Assembly (NCBI RefSeq): GCF_000143965.1
Contig: NC_014365.1
Location: 2,197,501 to 2,261,500 of the forward strand
Direction: 5' to 3'
From: Desulfarculus baarsii DSM 2075
GTDB lineage: Bacteria > Desulfobacterota > Desulfarculia > Desulfarculales > Desulfarculaceae
Length of the DNA: 64,000 nt
The notes below the pieces were generated by a model. It was not told the DNA's origin and did no database searches. It saw nothing but the letters and a program-made list of their open reading frames with translations. This document shows positions 33,007 through 43,061 of this stretch, in pieces. Positions within the stretch are counted from its first letter, which is position 1, and each line of letters opens with the position of its first letter. The translations under genes and the position numbers were made by a program.

Positions 33007-33231
33007 TCATCGCCGACAGCGGCACTGACCGTGGGCGTCGTAGTCGCCTTCCGGCGCATCGCCACGGTTGACGGCCTCGAAAAGGGCGATCTGCTCGGAC
33101 AAGGACATGCCCGCGAAACGACTGGCCGCGTCCTCGCCCTGGCCCCGGCAAAGGTTGCAACGGGCCGGCGAACAGCCCTGACACTGCCGGCAATCGGGGC
33201 ATTGATGCTTTTTTTTGCTGCTGGTGGTCAT
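33007..33231 (-). CDS. Small cysteine-rich protein
   Basis: A 74-residue protein of unknown function. After a basic start (MTTSSKKKHQ) comes CPDCRQCQGCSPARCNLCRG: six cysteines in CxxCxxCxxCx4CxxC spacing. A last CRC pair is near the C-terminus. This suggests metal or Fe-S binding. The middle (AGMSLSEQIALFEAVNRGD) is likely helical. Start supported by TAAGGAGG at good spacing and an AT-rich upstream region (TATTTATAAG) that could hold a promoter. Confidence 0.65.
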   Translation of the reverse strand: MTTSSKKKHQCPDCRQCQGCSPARCNLCRGQGEDAASRFAGMSLSEQIALFEAVNRGDAPEGDYDAHGQCRCRR

Positions 33232-33374
33232 GGCGGCCTCCTTATAAATAATAATTAATATCGAAAAGCCGCCAATGCACGCACAGCGGCACAAAACCTT
33301 TGCCCGCCCCGCGCTTGGTGGGTTAAACTCCTGTCGCCACTTGTGTTAACGCAAATTCAGCGGTGTTTGTTTTG

Positions 33375-33971
33375 ATGGATAGCCACTTTATCGAGCAGGT
33401 TGTTTCTTCGTACGGCTACTTGGCGCTGTTCGTCGGGACTTTTTTGGAGGGCGAGACCTTTTTTCTGTTGGGCGGCATCGCCGCGCGCAAGGACTTGCTC
33501 AACCCGTTCTATGTGGCCATGGCGGCCATGGCCGGTGGTTTCGTCGGCGATCAGTTCTTTTTTTTCCTGGGCCGCTGGCGGGGCGACAAGGTCATTGGCA
33601 TGTCGCGCCGGCTGGAGCGCAAGGCCGTGGAGGCGCGCGTGCTGGTGCGGCGTCACGCGGTGGCCCTGATTCTGATGTCGCGCTTCCTCTATGGCCTGCG
33701 CATGGTCATACCCCTGGCCTGCGGCGCGGCCCACATCACGCCGTGGCGCTTCGTGGCGCTCAATTTCATCTCGGCCCTGCTGTGGACGCTCACCTTCGGC
33801 GGGTTGGGCTATTTTTTCGGCGGCTGGCTGTCGGACAACATCGGCGCGTTCAAGAACATGCAGGTGATCGTGGCCGTGCTGGCCGGCGTGCTGCTGGCCT
33901 GCCTGCTGGCGGGTCGGTTGATCAAAAAAACCCTGGCCGCCAGCGGCGACGAACAGGGCTCCGGGAGATGA
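33375..33971 (+). CDS. DedA/VTT family membrane protein (YohD-like)
   Basis: A 198-residue membrane protein. DedA/VTT proteins are thought to flip or transport lipids such as undecaprenyl phosphate or phosphatidylethanolamine. Seen: FLEGETFFLLGGIAARK (about 24-40), GGFVGDQFFFFLGR (about 55-68), SRFLYGLRMVIPLACGAAH (about 100-118) and further helices. These match the GxxxxD and RFxxGxRxxxP-AG motifs. The start is the ATG (33375); the GTG 12 bp earlier has no better ribosome site. Confidence 0.88.
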   Translation: MDSHFIEQVVSSYGYLALFVGTFLEGETFFLLGGIAARKDLLNPFYVAMAAMAGGFVGDQFFFFLGRWRGDKVIGMSRRLERKAVEARVLVRRHAVALILMSRFLYGLRMVIPLACGAAHITPWRFVALNFISALLWTLTFGGLGYFFGGWLSDNIGAFKNMQVIVAVLAGVLLACLLAGRLIKKTLAASGDEQGSGR

Positions 33972-34022
33972 AGCATAACCGGCCGCGCGGCGTTAAGCCC
34001 ACGGCCGGCGCTTCGGCGTCGT

Positions 34023-34526
34023 TCAATCAACCAGCACGGTCACCGGCAGGACCAGGTCGACGGGCATGAAACACATCTGGTCGTTGCAGCCCTGGTAGGT
34101 CAGCACCAGTTCGGCTTTGCGAGGGCCCTTGGCCGCGTCGGCGGCGATGACGATTTCGGCCGTCAGTTCGATCGTGTCCTCAAAGACCGCCGCTTTTTTT
34201 TCGGCGAAGGCCAGCTTGGCCAGCCGCGCCTTGGGGTAGCTCACCAGGCCCAGGGTGAGGGCCTCGTCGCCTTCCAGGACGAGCTGCATGGGCATGCCGG
34301 CCGGGCCCTGATCGGCGTCGGCGTTGAGGTGAAAGCCCTTGGCGATCTCCAGGGTGATCATGGCCTTGGCCGTCTCGCCCGCCTTGTGCGCGGCCTTGTC
34401 CAGGGTCAATTTGCCCGAGACCTGCTGGTCGTCCGGGCCGCCCATGGCCAGGGCCGGGCATTGACAGGCCAGCACGAACAAACAGGTTAACACGGTCGCC
34501 AGCGCCGTCGTCTTTCTCACGCCCAT
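34023..34526 (-). CDS. Secreted DsbD N-terminal-domain-like protein
   Basis: A 167-residue periplasmic protein with a signal peptide (about 1-28, ending CPALAMGG). The mature part resembles DsbD-alpha, the N-terminal domain that passes electrons from the membrane to DsbC-like partners. KAGETAKAMITLEIAKGFHLNAD is followed by YQGCNDQMCFMP (redox-type Cys pair) and a PVDLVLPVTVLV strand. The membrane and thioredoxin domains of full DsbD are absent, so it is a stand-alone domain. The ATG at 34526 follows GGAAGGG; the GTG two codons earlier is less well placed. Confidence 0.82.
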   Translation of the reverse strand: MGVRKTTALATVLTCLFVLACQCPALAMGGPDDQQVSGKLTLDKAAHKAGETAKAMITLEIAKGFHLNADADQGPAGMPMQLVLEGDEALTLGLVSYPKARLAKLAFAEKKAAVFEDTIELTAEIVIAADAAKGPRKAELVLTYQGCNDQMCFMPVDLVLPVTVLVD

Positions 34527-34560
34527 CGACACCCTTCCCTTTTACGCGCCGTAGCGCTTG

Positions 34561-35595
34561 TTATTTTTGCGCGGGCAGCAATTCGTCCAGGCCGATGCGT
34601 TTGGCGGTCGGCCCGGCTTCACGCCAGCCGCCAGGCGCCTTCTGGCCTTCGGGCAGCACGCGCAGCCTGGCCACGGCCCGGGCCAGGCGCGGCCAGACCA
34701 GCCGTTGCATGACCTCCAGGTCCAGCCCGGCGTCGAGCATGACCATCTTGTCCATTAGCAGCCCCTCTTCCCTGGCCAGCTCCATGAAGGCCCACACCCG
34801 CTTGCCGCCAAGGCGCGGCAAGGCCCACGGCCGTTCGACAAAAAGCTCGGCGTCGAGCATGGCCTTGCGTCGGAAGAAATTCAAGCCCACTTCCAGGCCA
34901 CGGCCAAGGTCGTTCAGCCGACCGGCCAGATCGAACTCGCCCAGCCAGCGGGCCAAGCCGGCCAGATGAGCCAAAACTTCGGCGTCTGGCGCGGCGGCGG
35001 CCTTGCGCGGTGGCTCGCCAATGCCGGCCAGTATGGCCGCGCTGGCCCCGCCTGGCAGGTCAATGGCCATAAGCACGGCGTCGGGCTCCAGACCAAAGGC
35101 CTCCACCGCCCCGCGCCGGCTCAGGCGAAAGCCGGTGAGCGACTCGTCGACCACCAGCACCAGGCCTTGGGACTTGGCGCGGGCCGCGGCCCGCTGCACC
35201 TCGGCCGCGCCGGAGGCCCAGTCGGCCCGCAGGATGTCCACGCCGGGCGGGCCCTTGGGCGGATCGAACGGCGCGCCGGTGCCGGGGGCCACCCAGCGCA
35301 CGCCGGGATTCAGGCCCCGCTGCCGGGCCAGATGGCTAGCGGCCAACACGGCGTGGGGCGGCCGGGCGAACAGCCTGACCCAGGCCGGCCAGGCCAGCAA
35401 TCGTTGAAACATGGCGGCCACGTCATCGGCCGTCACGCCGGGAAGCGGCTGGTGCCAACGCATGGATTTATCAATGAAATCAATGCGACGATCCGTGACT
35501 TTGTCTTGGCTGGCCCAGATGGACTCGAGGGTTTGCAGTTCGTGCCTGGTGGGGGCGTCGGGGCCTGGGGCGTGGATGGAAATCAGTGAGGGCAT
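34561..35595 (-). CDS. Class-III aminotransferase-like protein lacking the PLP lysine
   Basis: A 344-residue protein related to glutamate-1-semialdehyde aminotransferase and similar class-III PLP enzymes. The conserved core is seen as LVVDESLTGFRLSRRG (about 147-162) followed by FGLEPDAVLMAIDLPGG. In active enzymes the end reads PDLxTLGKxIGGG with K forming the Schiff base; here that lysine is Ile178. The N-terminal substrate domain is short and the C-terminus reduced. It is probably not a PLP transaminase and may have a binding or structural role. Start chosen at ATG 35595; a TATAAT element lies ~75 bp upstream. Confidence 0.6.
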   Translation of the reverse strand: MPSLISIHAPGPDAPTRHELQTLESIWASQDKVTDRRIDFIDKSMRWHQPLPGVTADDVAAMFQRLLAWPAWVRLFARPPHAVLAASHLARQRGLNPGVRWVAPGTGAPFDPPKGPPGVDILRADWASGAAEVQRAAARAKSQGLVLVVDESLTGFRLSRRGAVEAFGLEPDAVLMAIDLPGGASAAILAGIGEPPRKAAAAPDAEVLAHLAGLARWLGEFDLAGRLNDLGRGLEVGLNFFRRKAMLDAELFVERPWALPRLGGKRVWAFMELAREEGLLMDKMVMLDAGLDLEVMQRLVWPRLARAVARLRVLPEGQKAPGGWREAGPTAKRIGLDELLPAQK

Positions 35596-35667
35596 CGGTC
35601 TATCCAACAGCGTTGCTTTGGGCGGCCGGCGGCCGCGTTGCCGGCGCCAAGAGGCGCGTGGATGTTG

Positions 35668-35673
35668 ATTATA
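35668..35673 (-). promoter_or_regulatory. -10 element (TATAAT) for the aminotransferase-like gene
   Basis: Perfect TATAAT on the minus strand, 73 bp before the chosen ATG. The -35 is not clear. Confidence 0.4.
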
Positions 35674-35733
35674 CAACATGATCGGCGACCTTCGCCCAAA
35701 ACGATGTTTTTTTGCCCGCGCCCAAAAAAAGCC

Positions 35734-35761
35734 TAAAGCTTTGCAGCAACGACGCCGATAT
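35734..35761 (+). promoter_or_regulatory. Sigma-28 (FliA)-type promoter of the FlaG-like gene
   Basis: TAAAGCTT (35734-35741) and GCCGATAT (35754-35761) match TAAAGTTT and GCCGATAA at 7 of 8 positions each. The spacer is 12 bp against a usual 11. The leader to the ATG would be about 60 nt. The downstream gene is FlaG-like, which makes a flagellar sigma factor plausible. Confidence 0.75.
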
Positions 35762-35829
35762 GGAGATTAAGGATAGTTTCGGCATAGGCTTGAATGCCCC
35801 TAGAGCCAACGTGCCACGGAGGGCATGAA

Positions 35830-36192
35830 ATGGAAATCATGAGCATCAGCGCGACGAAGATCGTCGAGGCCGCCTCACGGCAAGCGCAAGCTCGCCAACA
35901 CTCGCGGGAAGAACTCTCCAGCATCACCGCCGGCGTCAACCAGGCCGCCGATCAGCAAGCCGCCGAACCCGCCCCCCGCGAGGCGTTGACCCAAGCCATG
36001 GAGCAACTCAAGCAGACGTTCAAGGTTGAAGTCCGGCTGGAAGTTGACGAGGAATCGGGCCGTGACGTGGTCAAGATCCTCAGCTCCGACGGCCAACGGT
36101 TGATCCGCCAAATACCGCCAAAGGCTGCCATAGCGATGGCCCAAAAGGCCAGGAACGGCCATCTCGAAGGCATCCTGGACTCCCTGGCGTAG
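35830..36192 (+). CDS. FlaG family flagellar protein
   Basis: A 120-residue protein with the FlaG fold in its C-terminal half: VEVRLEVDEESGRDVVKIL and QRLIRQIPPKAAIAMAQ, the latter like the conserved VIRQIPP of FlaG proteins. FlaG is linked to flagellar filament length or assembly. The N-terminal half is Gln/Ala-rich and likely disordered. The ATG at 35830 follows GGAGGG by 6 nt. A FliA-type promoter precedes it and a strong hairpin follows, so it is monocistronic. No other flagellar genes are nearby. Confidence 0.82.
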   Translation: MEIMSISATKIVEAASRQAQARQHSREELSSITAGVNQAADQQAAEPAPREALTQAMEQLKQTFKVEVRLEVDEESGRDVVKILSSDGQRLIRQIPPKAAIAMAQKARNGHLEGILDSLA

Positions 36193-36232
36193 CTTTCCGG
36201 GGCCCGGCAACCCCGTGTCGGGCCCCGGAAAG
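36193..36232. terminator. Strong hairpin after the FlaG-like gene
   Basis: CTTTCCGGGGCCCG (36193-36206) and its perfect complement (36219-36232) form a 14-bp stem starting at the stop codon. Only a short T stretch (ATTTC) follows. Confidence 0.7.
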
Positions 36233-36432
36233 CCATTTCCCGTCACCACCACATCCGCCTTGGTCGGCGCTTTTGGCGGCGACGGGCAATCGCGTTCTAG
36301 TTCTGTCGATCCCGATGTGCTACAATCTCTGTGTTTTGCGGTGGACATGCAGTCAGCTCAACATGTTGCATTGTCTTGTCAGCAGGGCCCGCCACCGCCC
36401 GCGCACGCCCAATTTGACCGGAGAACGCCGGG

Positions 36433-38037
<1,605 letters not shown>

Positions 38038-38070
38038 ACGGGTCACCAACCATAGCCAGGAAAACGAGCC

Positions 38071-38646
38071 ATGCCCGAGAGCCATAGCCACGACCGCGAT
38101 TTTTTTCGCGCCCCGGCCAGATTGTCGGTGCGCTACGGCCCCGACACGCCCGAGGGCCGACGCGCGATGTCCATGGACCAAAGCCTGTGGCAGACCCAGA
38201 GCCAATTGGAAGAAGCGGCCAGGGCCGTCAAGGAAAACCGCAACATCAGCGACAGTCTGCTGCCCCTGCTGGACGTGCTGCGTTGGCTCGATTTCAAGGT
38301 AGACATGGTTTTGCATCACCTGCGCCAGCGTGAACACGACCAACACTTCCCCCACTTGCTGGAGACCTTCGACATCTCTGGCTCGGGCCTGGGCGTGGCC
38401 AGCCACGGCGCGCTGGCCCTGGGCCAAAGGCTCATCTTGGCCATAAGCCTGCCCAACCGGCCGTGGCGGCCCATCTACGCCCGCGGCGAAGTGGTGCGCG
38501 ACAAGAAAGACGCCCACGGACAACCCAGGTTCGGCGTGCGCTTCAGCCATATTCCCGAGGCCGATCAGGAACGGCTCGTCCGCTTCACCTTCGAGCAGCA
38601 ACGCCGCCAATTGGCCAGGCGCAACCAGGAGGCCGACGACCAATGA
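38071..38646 (+). CDS. PilZ domain protein
   Basis: A 191-residue PilZ protein. The arginine motif is near the start (FFRAPARLSVRY) and the DxSxxG element appears as DISGSGLGV at about residues 101-109. Between them is an inserted helical segment (about 35-95). This split arrangement resembles PilZ proteins with an inserted helical domain. It lies 33 bp after the HD-GYP gene and its stop overlaps the next start as ATGA, which suggests it acts with the c-di-GMP phosphodiesterase and the kinase. Confidence 0.82.
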   Translation: MPESHSHDRDFFRAPARLSVRYGPDTPEGRRAMSMDQSLWQTQSQLEEAARAVKENRNISDSLLPLLDVLRWLDFKVDMVLHHLRQREHDQHFPHLLETFDISGSGLGVASHGALALGQRLILAISLPNRPWRPIYARGEVVRDKKDAHGQPRFGVRFSHIPEADQERLVRFTFEQQRRQLARRNQEADDQ

Positions 38647-39371
38647 ACCCCGCGCAGATGCCACCCCGGATCGTCGAAGCCCTGATCAGGCGCGAGAAGC
38701 TGGCCATGGTCGGCAGGCTGCTCAAGGGCGTGGTGCATAACATTTCCGGAGCGGTGCAGATGGTTCGTCTGCCCCTGGACCTGCTCGAACTGAAACTGGC
38801 CAGCGTCACCACCAGCCAAGTGGCCGACAAGCTGACCGCGGCTCAGCAAGGCCTCAACCGCCTGACCGACGAGGTCTCCATGCTCTCGGCCAAGGCCGCG
38901 ATCCAGGCCCAGCCGACGCCAGACCCCGTCGACCTCTGCGCCCTGCTGCGCGATCAACTCCGTTTTTGGCGCGCCGATCCCTATTTCAAGCATCAGGTCA
39001 AGTTGACCTTGGACCTGTCCGACAACCTGCCTTTTCTGCGCGTGGACCCCTCCGACCTGGCCTTGGCCTTCAACGCCTTGGTGGCCAACGCCGTCGAGGC
39101 GCTGAACGCGGCCCAGCGCGGCCAGCTTTCGGCGCGCGCCTGGCGCTTGGACGGCGAGCTGCTGGTCGAGGTCGTCGATGACGGGCCGGGGCCGTCGCCA
39201 ACGATGGCCGCGGGCCTGTTTGAGCCCTTCAACACCGACAAGGGCTGGCCCCATGACGGCCTGGGCCTGTTTCTGGCTCGCCAGGCGCTGGCCCCCTGGC
39301 GCGGCGACGTGCGTTGGAGCGCCCAGCGCCCCAACGCCTTCCTTTTGGTCCTGCCCCTGGCCAAGGCATGA
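38643..39371 (+). CDS. Small cytosolic histidine kinase
   Basis: A 242-residue kinase: phosphoacceptor helix with LKGVVHNISGAVQMV (His36) and a HATPase_c domain with ALVANAVEALN (N box, about 140-150), VVDDGPGPSP (G1) and HDGLGLFLARQAL (G2). There is no sensor or membrane region, so it may take input from a partner protein. It is translationally coupled to both neighbours (ATGA overlaps at each end). Confidence 0.85.
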   Translation: MNPAQMPPRIVEALIRREKLAMVGRLLKGVVHNISGAVQMVRLPLDLLELKLASVTTSQVADKLTAAQQGLNRLTDEVSMLSAKAAIQAQPTPDPVDLCALLRDQLRFWRADPYFKHQVKLTLDLSDNLPFLRVDPSDLALAFNALVANAVEALNAAQRGQLSARAWRLDGELLVEVVDDGPGPSPTMAAGLFEPFNTDKGWPHDGLGLFLARQALAPWRGDVRWSAQRPNAFLLVLPLAKA

Positions 39372-41269
39372 CCTCCCACGAGACATCCCGCCTGCTGGCG
39401 GGCCTGAACAACCCCTCGCCGGCCGTGCGCCGCGAGTCGGCCCGCGCCCTGGGCCATGTGGGTGAACGTTCGGCCATCCCGGCGCTGATCGACCACCTGG
39501 CCGACGGCGATCCGGACGTGGAAGACGCCGCCGCCGAGGCCCTGACCAAGCTGCGCGGCCGCGACGTGGCCGCTCGCCTGGTGCCCATGCTCGCGCTGGA
39601 ACACGTGGGCCTGCGCAACCGAGCCATGCAGCTTCTGCGACGGGTGGGCGGCGACGCGCCCGACCTCCTGCTGCGCATGCTCCAGGACGGCGACCGCGAC
39701 CAGCGCATCTTCTGCGCCGACATCATCGGCTCCTTGCGGGTGGGCGGCGCGGTCAAGGCCCTGTGCGCCGCCCTTTTGCGCGACCCCGACCCCAACGTGC
39801 GCGCCGCGGCGGCCACCAGCCTGGGCCAGCAAAACGACCCGGCCTGCCTGCCGAGCCTGGTCGAAAGCCTTGGCGACGACGAATGGGTTCAGTTCGCGGT
39901 GGTGGAGGCCATGGCCAACATCGGCGATCCGGCCGCCGTCGATCCGTTGCTTGGCCACATGGAAAACTGCTCCGAGCTTGTCCGCGCCCGCATCGCCGAG
40001 GCCCTGGGCGAGTTGGCCGACCCCAAATCAGCGCCCCACCTGCTGGAGGCCGTCGCCAAGGCCCAAGGCATGTTGCTGTGCCTGTTGTGCGGCGCGCTGG
40101 TCAAGACGTCCGAGCCGGAGGCCCTGCTGGGCCTGGCCGACGATCTGCGCGAGAAAGTCTACACGGGCCTGCTGGACGCCCTTTACGAGCCGTCGGAACA
40201 ACTCCAGGCCCTGGCTCTGCGCGGCTTGTGCGTGCTGGCCGATTCGGGGGCGGTCTACAGCATCCTGGATCTGGCCCGCGACACCAACTCCGAGATGATC
40301 GCCCAATTGGCCCAGCAAGCCCTTTGCGCCATCGGCGCGACCCCGCCGCTGTTGAGCGCCGCCCGCGATCCCGACGCCCGCCTGGCCGGCGCGGCCATCT
40401 CCACCCTCAGCCGCCTGGGCGGCCACGAAGCCCACCAGATTCTGCGCGAGGCGCTTGGGCACCCGTCCGCCGCTGTGCGTCGCCTGGCCGTGGCCGGGCT
40501 GGGCCGGCTGGGCCACGCCTCGGATATCGACCATCTCCTGGATCTGTCTGCCGACCCCGAGCCAAGCGTGCTCATGGAAGTGGCCAAGGCCCTGGGCAAA
40601 AGCGGCCGACCAGAGGCCCTGGACCGCCTGGGCGAGCTGTTGGAGCACGACGACCCGGAGGTGCGCCTCCAGGCGCTGGCCAGCATGTTGCGCATGCCCG
40701 GCGAGCAGTTGATGGACGCCTTGGAGCGCGGCCTGACCGCCGACAACGCCAAGCGTCGCCAATTGTGCGCCATTGGCCTGGGCCAACTGAAGGCCGAGGA
40801 GGCGTTTGGGCAACTGGCCCAACTGCTGGACGACCCCGAGCCCAGCGTGCGCCGGGCCGCGGCCTGGGCCGTCTTGCAGGGCCGTGGCCTGCCGCCGTTG
40901 GCGCATCTGGAAAAAGTGCTGGACGACCCGGCGCGGGAAGTGCGCCTGGCCCTGGTGGAGGCCCTGGCCCAAACGGCCGACCGGGCCAGTCACGCGCTGT
41001 TGGTCAGGGCCATGGACGACGCGGACTTGGATATCCGTCTGCTGGCCATCCGCTCGCTGGGCCAAGCGCGGGCCACCGACGCCGTCTCGGCCCTGGCGTC
41101 GCGCCTGGCCGCCACCGAAACCGCCGTCAAGCTGGCCGCCGCCGCGGCCCTGGGCGAGATCGGCGACCCCACGGCCGAAGGCATGCTGCTGGCCTTGCTG
41201 GCCGACGAAAACCCGACCGTGCGCCAGGTGGCCAACGACGCCATCCAAAAAATCGGCGGCCGGTTTTGA
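39368..41269 (+). CDS. HEAT-repeat protein
   Basis: A 633-residue solenoid built almost wholly of HEAT/PBS-lyase-type repeats of ~31 residues (for example AVRRESARALGHVGERSAIPALIDHL, and the last unit AVKLAAAAALGEIGDPTAEGMLLALL). I estimate close to 20 units. There are no signal peptides or membrane helices. It is translationally coupled to the kinase gene. HEAT solenoids are protein-binding scaffolds; here it may link the kinase to partners of the PilZ/CheY set. No enzymatic motif is seen. Confidence 0.9.
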   Translation: MTSHETSRLLAGLNNPSPAVRRESARALGHVGERSAIPALIDHLADGDPDVEDAAAEALTKLRGRDVAARLVPMLALEHVGLRNRAMQLLRRVGGDAPDLLLRMLQDGDRDQRIFCADIIGSLRVGGAVKALCAALLRDPDPNVRAAAATSLGQQNDPACLPSLVESLGDDEWVQFAVVEAMANIGDPAAVDPLLGHMENCSELVRARIAEALGELADPKSAPHLLEAVAKAQGMLLCLLCGALVKTSEPEALLGLADDLREKVYTGLLDALYEPSEQLQALALRGLCVLADSGAVYSILDLARDTNSEMIAQLAQQALCAIGATPPLLSAARDPDARLAGAAISTLSRLGGHEAHQILREALGHPSAAVRRLAVAGLGRLGHASDIDHLLDLSADPEPSVLMEVAKALGKSGRPEALDRLGELLEHDDPEVRLQALASMLRMPGEQLMDALERGLTADNAKRRQLCAIGLGQLKAEEAFGQLAQLLDDPEPSVRRAAAWAVLQGRGLPPLAHLEKVLDDPAREVRLALVEALAQTADRASHALLVRAMDDADLDIRLLAIRSLGQARATDAVSALASRLAATETAVKLAAAAALGEIGDPTAEGMLLALLADENPTVRQVANDAIQKIGGRF

Positions 41270-41396
41270 CCGGCGGCGGCGGCGATGGGCCAATGGGGGC
41301 TCTCCGACCAGTTGCGTGGTTGTGCTGGCGGGGCATGCGTGGTACGTTATGCCGTCAACGGCTTGCTCGTTGCATCCTTGATCGGTCAGGCGAACG

Positions 41397-41762
41397 ATGA
41401 AACACCGCATACTTGTCGTTGACGACTCCCTCACCATCAGAAACCTGCTCAGCATGGTCCTGCGCCAAAACGGTCACGACGTCGTCACCGCCGGCGATGG
41501 GTTCGAGGGCCTGCAACAACTGGCGGCCCATCGCGTCGACCTGATCATCTCCGACCTGAACATGCCGCGCATGGATGGGCTGAGTTTCATCAAAAAGATC
41601 AGGCAAAACGACTCCACCAGCGCCATTCCGGTAATTTTGCTCTCCACCGAAAAAGCCTCCAGGGACATCGACAACGCCATGGACGCGGGCGCGAGCAAAT
41701 ATCTGGTCAAGCCGGTGCTGCCGGCGGTGCTGGCCGCCGAGGTCAAAAAACTCTTGCGTTGA
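41397..41762 (+). CDS. Single-domain response regulator (CheY-like)
   Basis: A 121-residue receiver. Acidic pocket DD at residues 9-10, phospho-Asp in LIISDLNMPRMDG (about Asp53), switch Ser/Thr in LLSTE, and Lys in YLVKPV. There is no output domain, so it signals by binding targets. Short leader, weak AGG ribosome site. It follows the HEAT gene by 127 bp. Confidence 0.93.
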   Translation: MKHRILVVDDSLTIRNLLSMVLRQNGHDVVTAGDGFEGLQQLAAHRVDLIISDLNMPRMDGLSFIKKIRQNDSTSAIPVILLSTEKASRDIDNAMDAGASKYLVKPVLPAVLAAEVKKLLR

Positions 41763-41874
41763 GGCGGCGGCGCAATCATCTTGACCAACGTCGGCGCTCA
41801 TCCCTAAAGTATATACGTAAAGCGCATTTTATTATCTTGGCGCGTTCGGCCCGGTCAGGGCCAAACGGAGGATT

Positions 41875-43038
41875 ATGGCAGTGGACAACGCCCGCGACCC
41901 CAACATCAGGTTCATGGTCATCGACGATCAATTCAACGTCCGCCGCATGATTTTCAATTTTCTGCGCACCTTTGGCTACACCAAGGTCGAGGACGCCTCC
42001 GACGGCCAGGACGCCTGGAACAAGCTGGGCTACACGCAAGTGGATTTCATCATCTGCGACTGGAACATGCCCAAGATGACCGGGCTGGATTTGCTCAAAA
42101 AAGTCCGCAACGACGACGCCATGCGCAACGTGCCGTTTTTGATGGTCACCGCCGAGGTGGTCGAGGAAATCGTGGCCGAGGCCATCGAGGAGGGCGTCGA
42201 CGGCTACATCGTCAAGCCATTCCAGGCCCAAACGCTCATCGAGCGCATCGACAGCATCCTGGAAAAGCGCCGCAACCCAGACCCCGTGGACGTGGCCTTC
42301 GAGCGAGGCAAGGCCCTCTTGGCCGCCGGCAAGCCCGACCAGGCCCTGGAGTCCTTTGACGAGGCCCTGAAGCTTTCGCCCAAAAGCCCGCGCACCCTGC
42401 TGGCCATCGGCGAGGCCCTTGAGGCCCTGCAAAAGGACGAGGAAGCCCTTTCGCGCTACAAGGAGGCCGCCAACCTGGCCGAGCGCTTCGTCAAGGCTCA
42501 CGATCGCCTGGCCACGCTCTACCAAAAAATGGGCGACGCGGAAGAGGCCACCAAGCACCTGCGGCGCGCCGCCAAGATCAGTCCGCGCAACGCCAGGCGT
42601 CAGCTCAACCTGGGCAAGGCGCTCATCGAACAGGGCATGCTGGAAGAAGGCATGGCCGCCCTGACCAACGCTCAAAACGCGGCCAAAAAAGACCCCGACC
42701 TGTTCTCGGAAGTGGGTGAGGTGCTCCTGAGCGCCGGACTCAACGAGCAGGCGGCCGAGGCCTTCAGCGAGGCCGTGAGCATCGACCCCAACATGGTTCA
42801 CCTCTACAACCGCCTGGGCATCGCCTACCGCCGTCAAAAACGCTACGACGACGCCCTGCGCGTCTACGGTCAGGCCATGTCGGTGGCCCCCGATGACGAA
42901 AACCTGCTCTACAACATGGCCCTGGCCCTGATCGAATCCAAGCGGGCCAAAGAGGCCAGGGTCTGCCTGCAAAAGGCCTTGCAACTGCGCGAGGACTTCA
43001 AGGAGGCCCGGGTCCTGTTGGCCAAGCTGCCCGCCTGA
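41875..43038 (+). CDS. CheY-like receiver fused to TPR domain
   Basis: A 387-residue protein. The receiver (about 10-130) has DD (VIDDQFN), phospho-Asp in IICDWNMPKMTG, Thr in MVTAE and Lys in YIVKPF. About six TPR units follow (about 140-385), e.g. VAFERGKALLAAGKPDQALESFDEALKLSP. The TPR part is probably the output, docking partner proteins when the receiver is phosphorylated. Strong CGGAGG ribosome site. A candidate promoter TTGACC (41781-41786), 18 bp, TAAAGT (41805-41810) precedes it. Confidence 0.92.
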   Translation: MAVDNARDPNIRFMVIDDQFNVRRMIFNFLRTFGYTKVEDASDGQDAWNKLGYTQVDFIICDWNMPKMTGLDLLKKVRNDDAMRNVPFLMVTAEVVEEIVAEAIEEGVDGYIVKPFQAQTLIERIDSILEKRRNPDPVDVAFERGKALLAAGKPDQALESFDEALKLSPKSPRTLLAIGEALEALQKDEEALSRYKEAANLAERFVKAHDRLATLYQKMGDAEEATKHLRRAAKISPRNARRQLNLGKALIEQGMLEEGMAALTNAQNAAKKDPDLFSEVGEVLLSAGLNEQAAEAFSEAVSIDPNMVHLYNRLGIAYRRQKRYDDALRVYGQAMSVAPDDENLLYNMALALIESKRAKEARVCLQKALQLREDFKEARVLLAKLPA

Positions 43039-43061
43039 GCGCCCCTCGGCCGCGCCGGCGC

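Noticed and set aside
34561-35595. Calling this gene a functional glutamate-1-semialdehyde aminotransferase (hemL)
   Set aside because: The lysine that forms the PLP Schiff base is isoleucine and the protein is short for the family.
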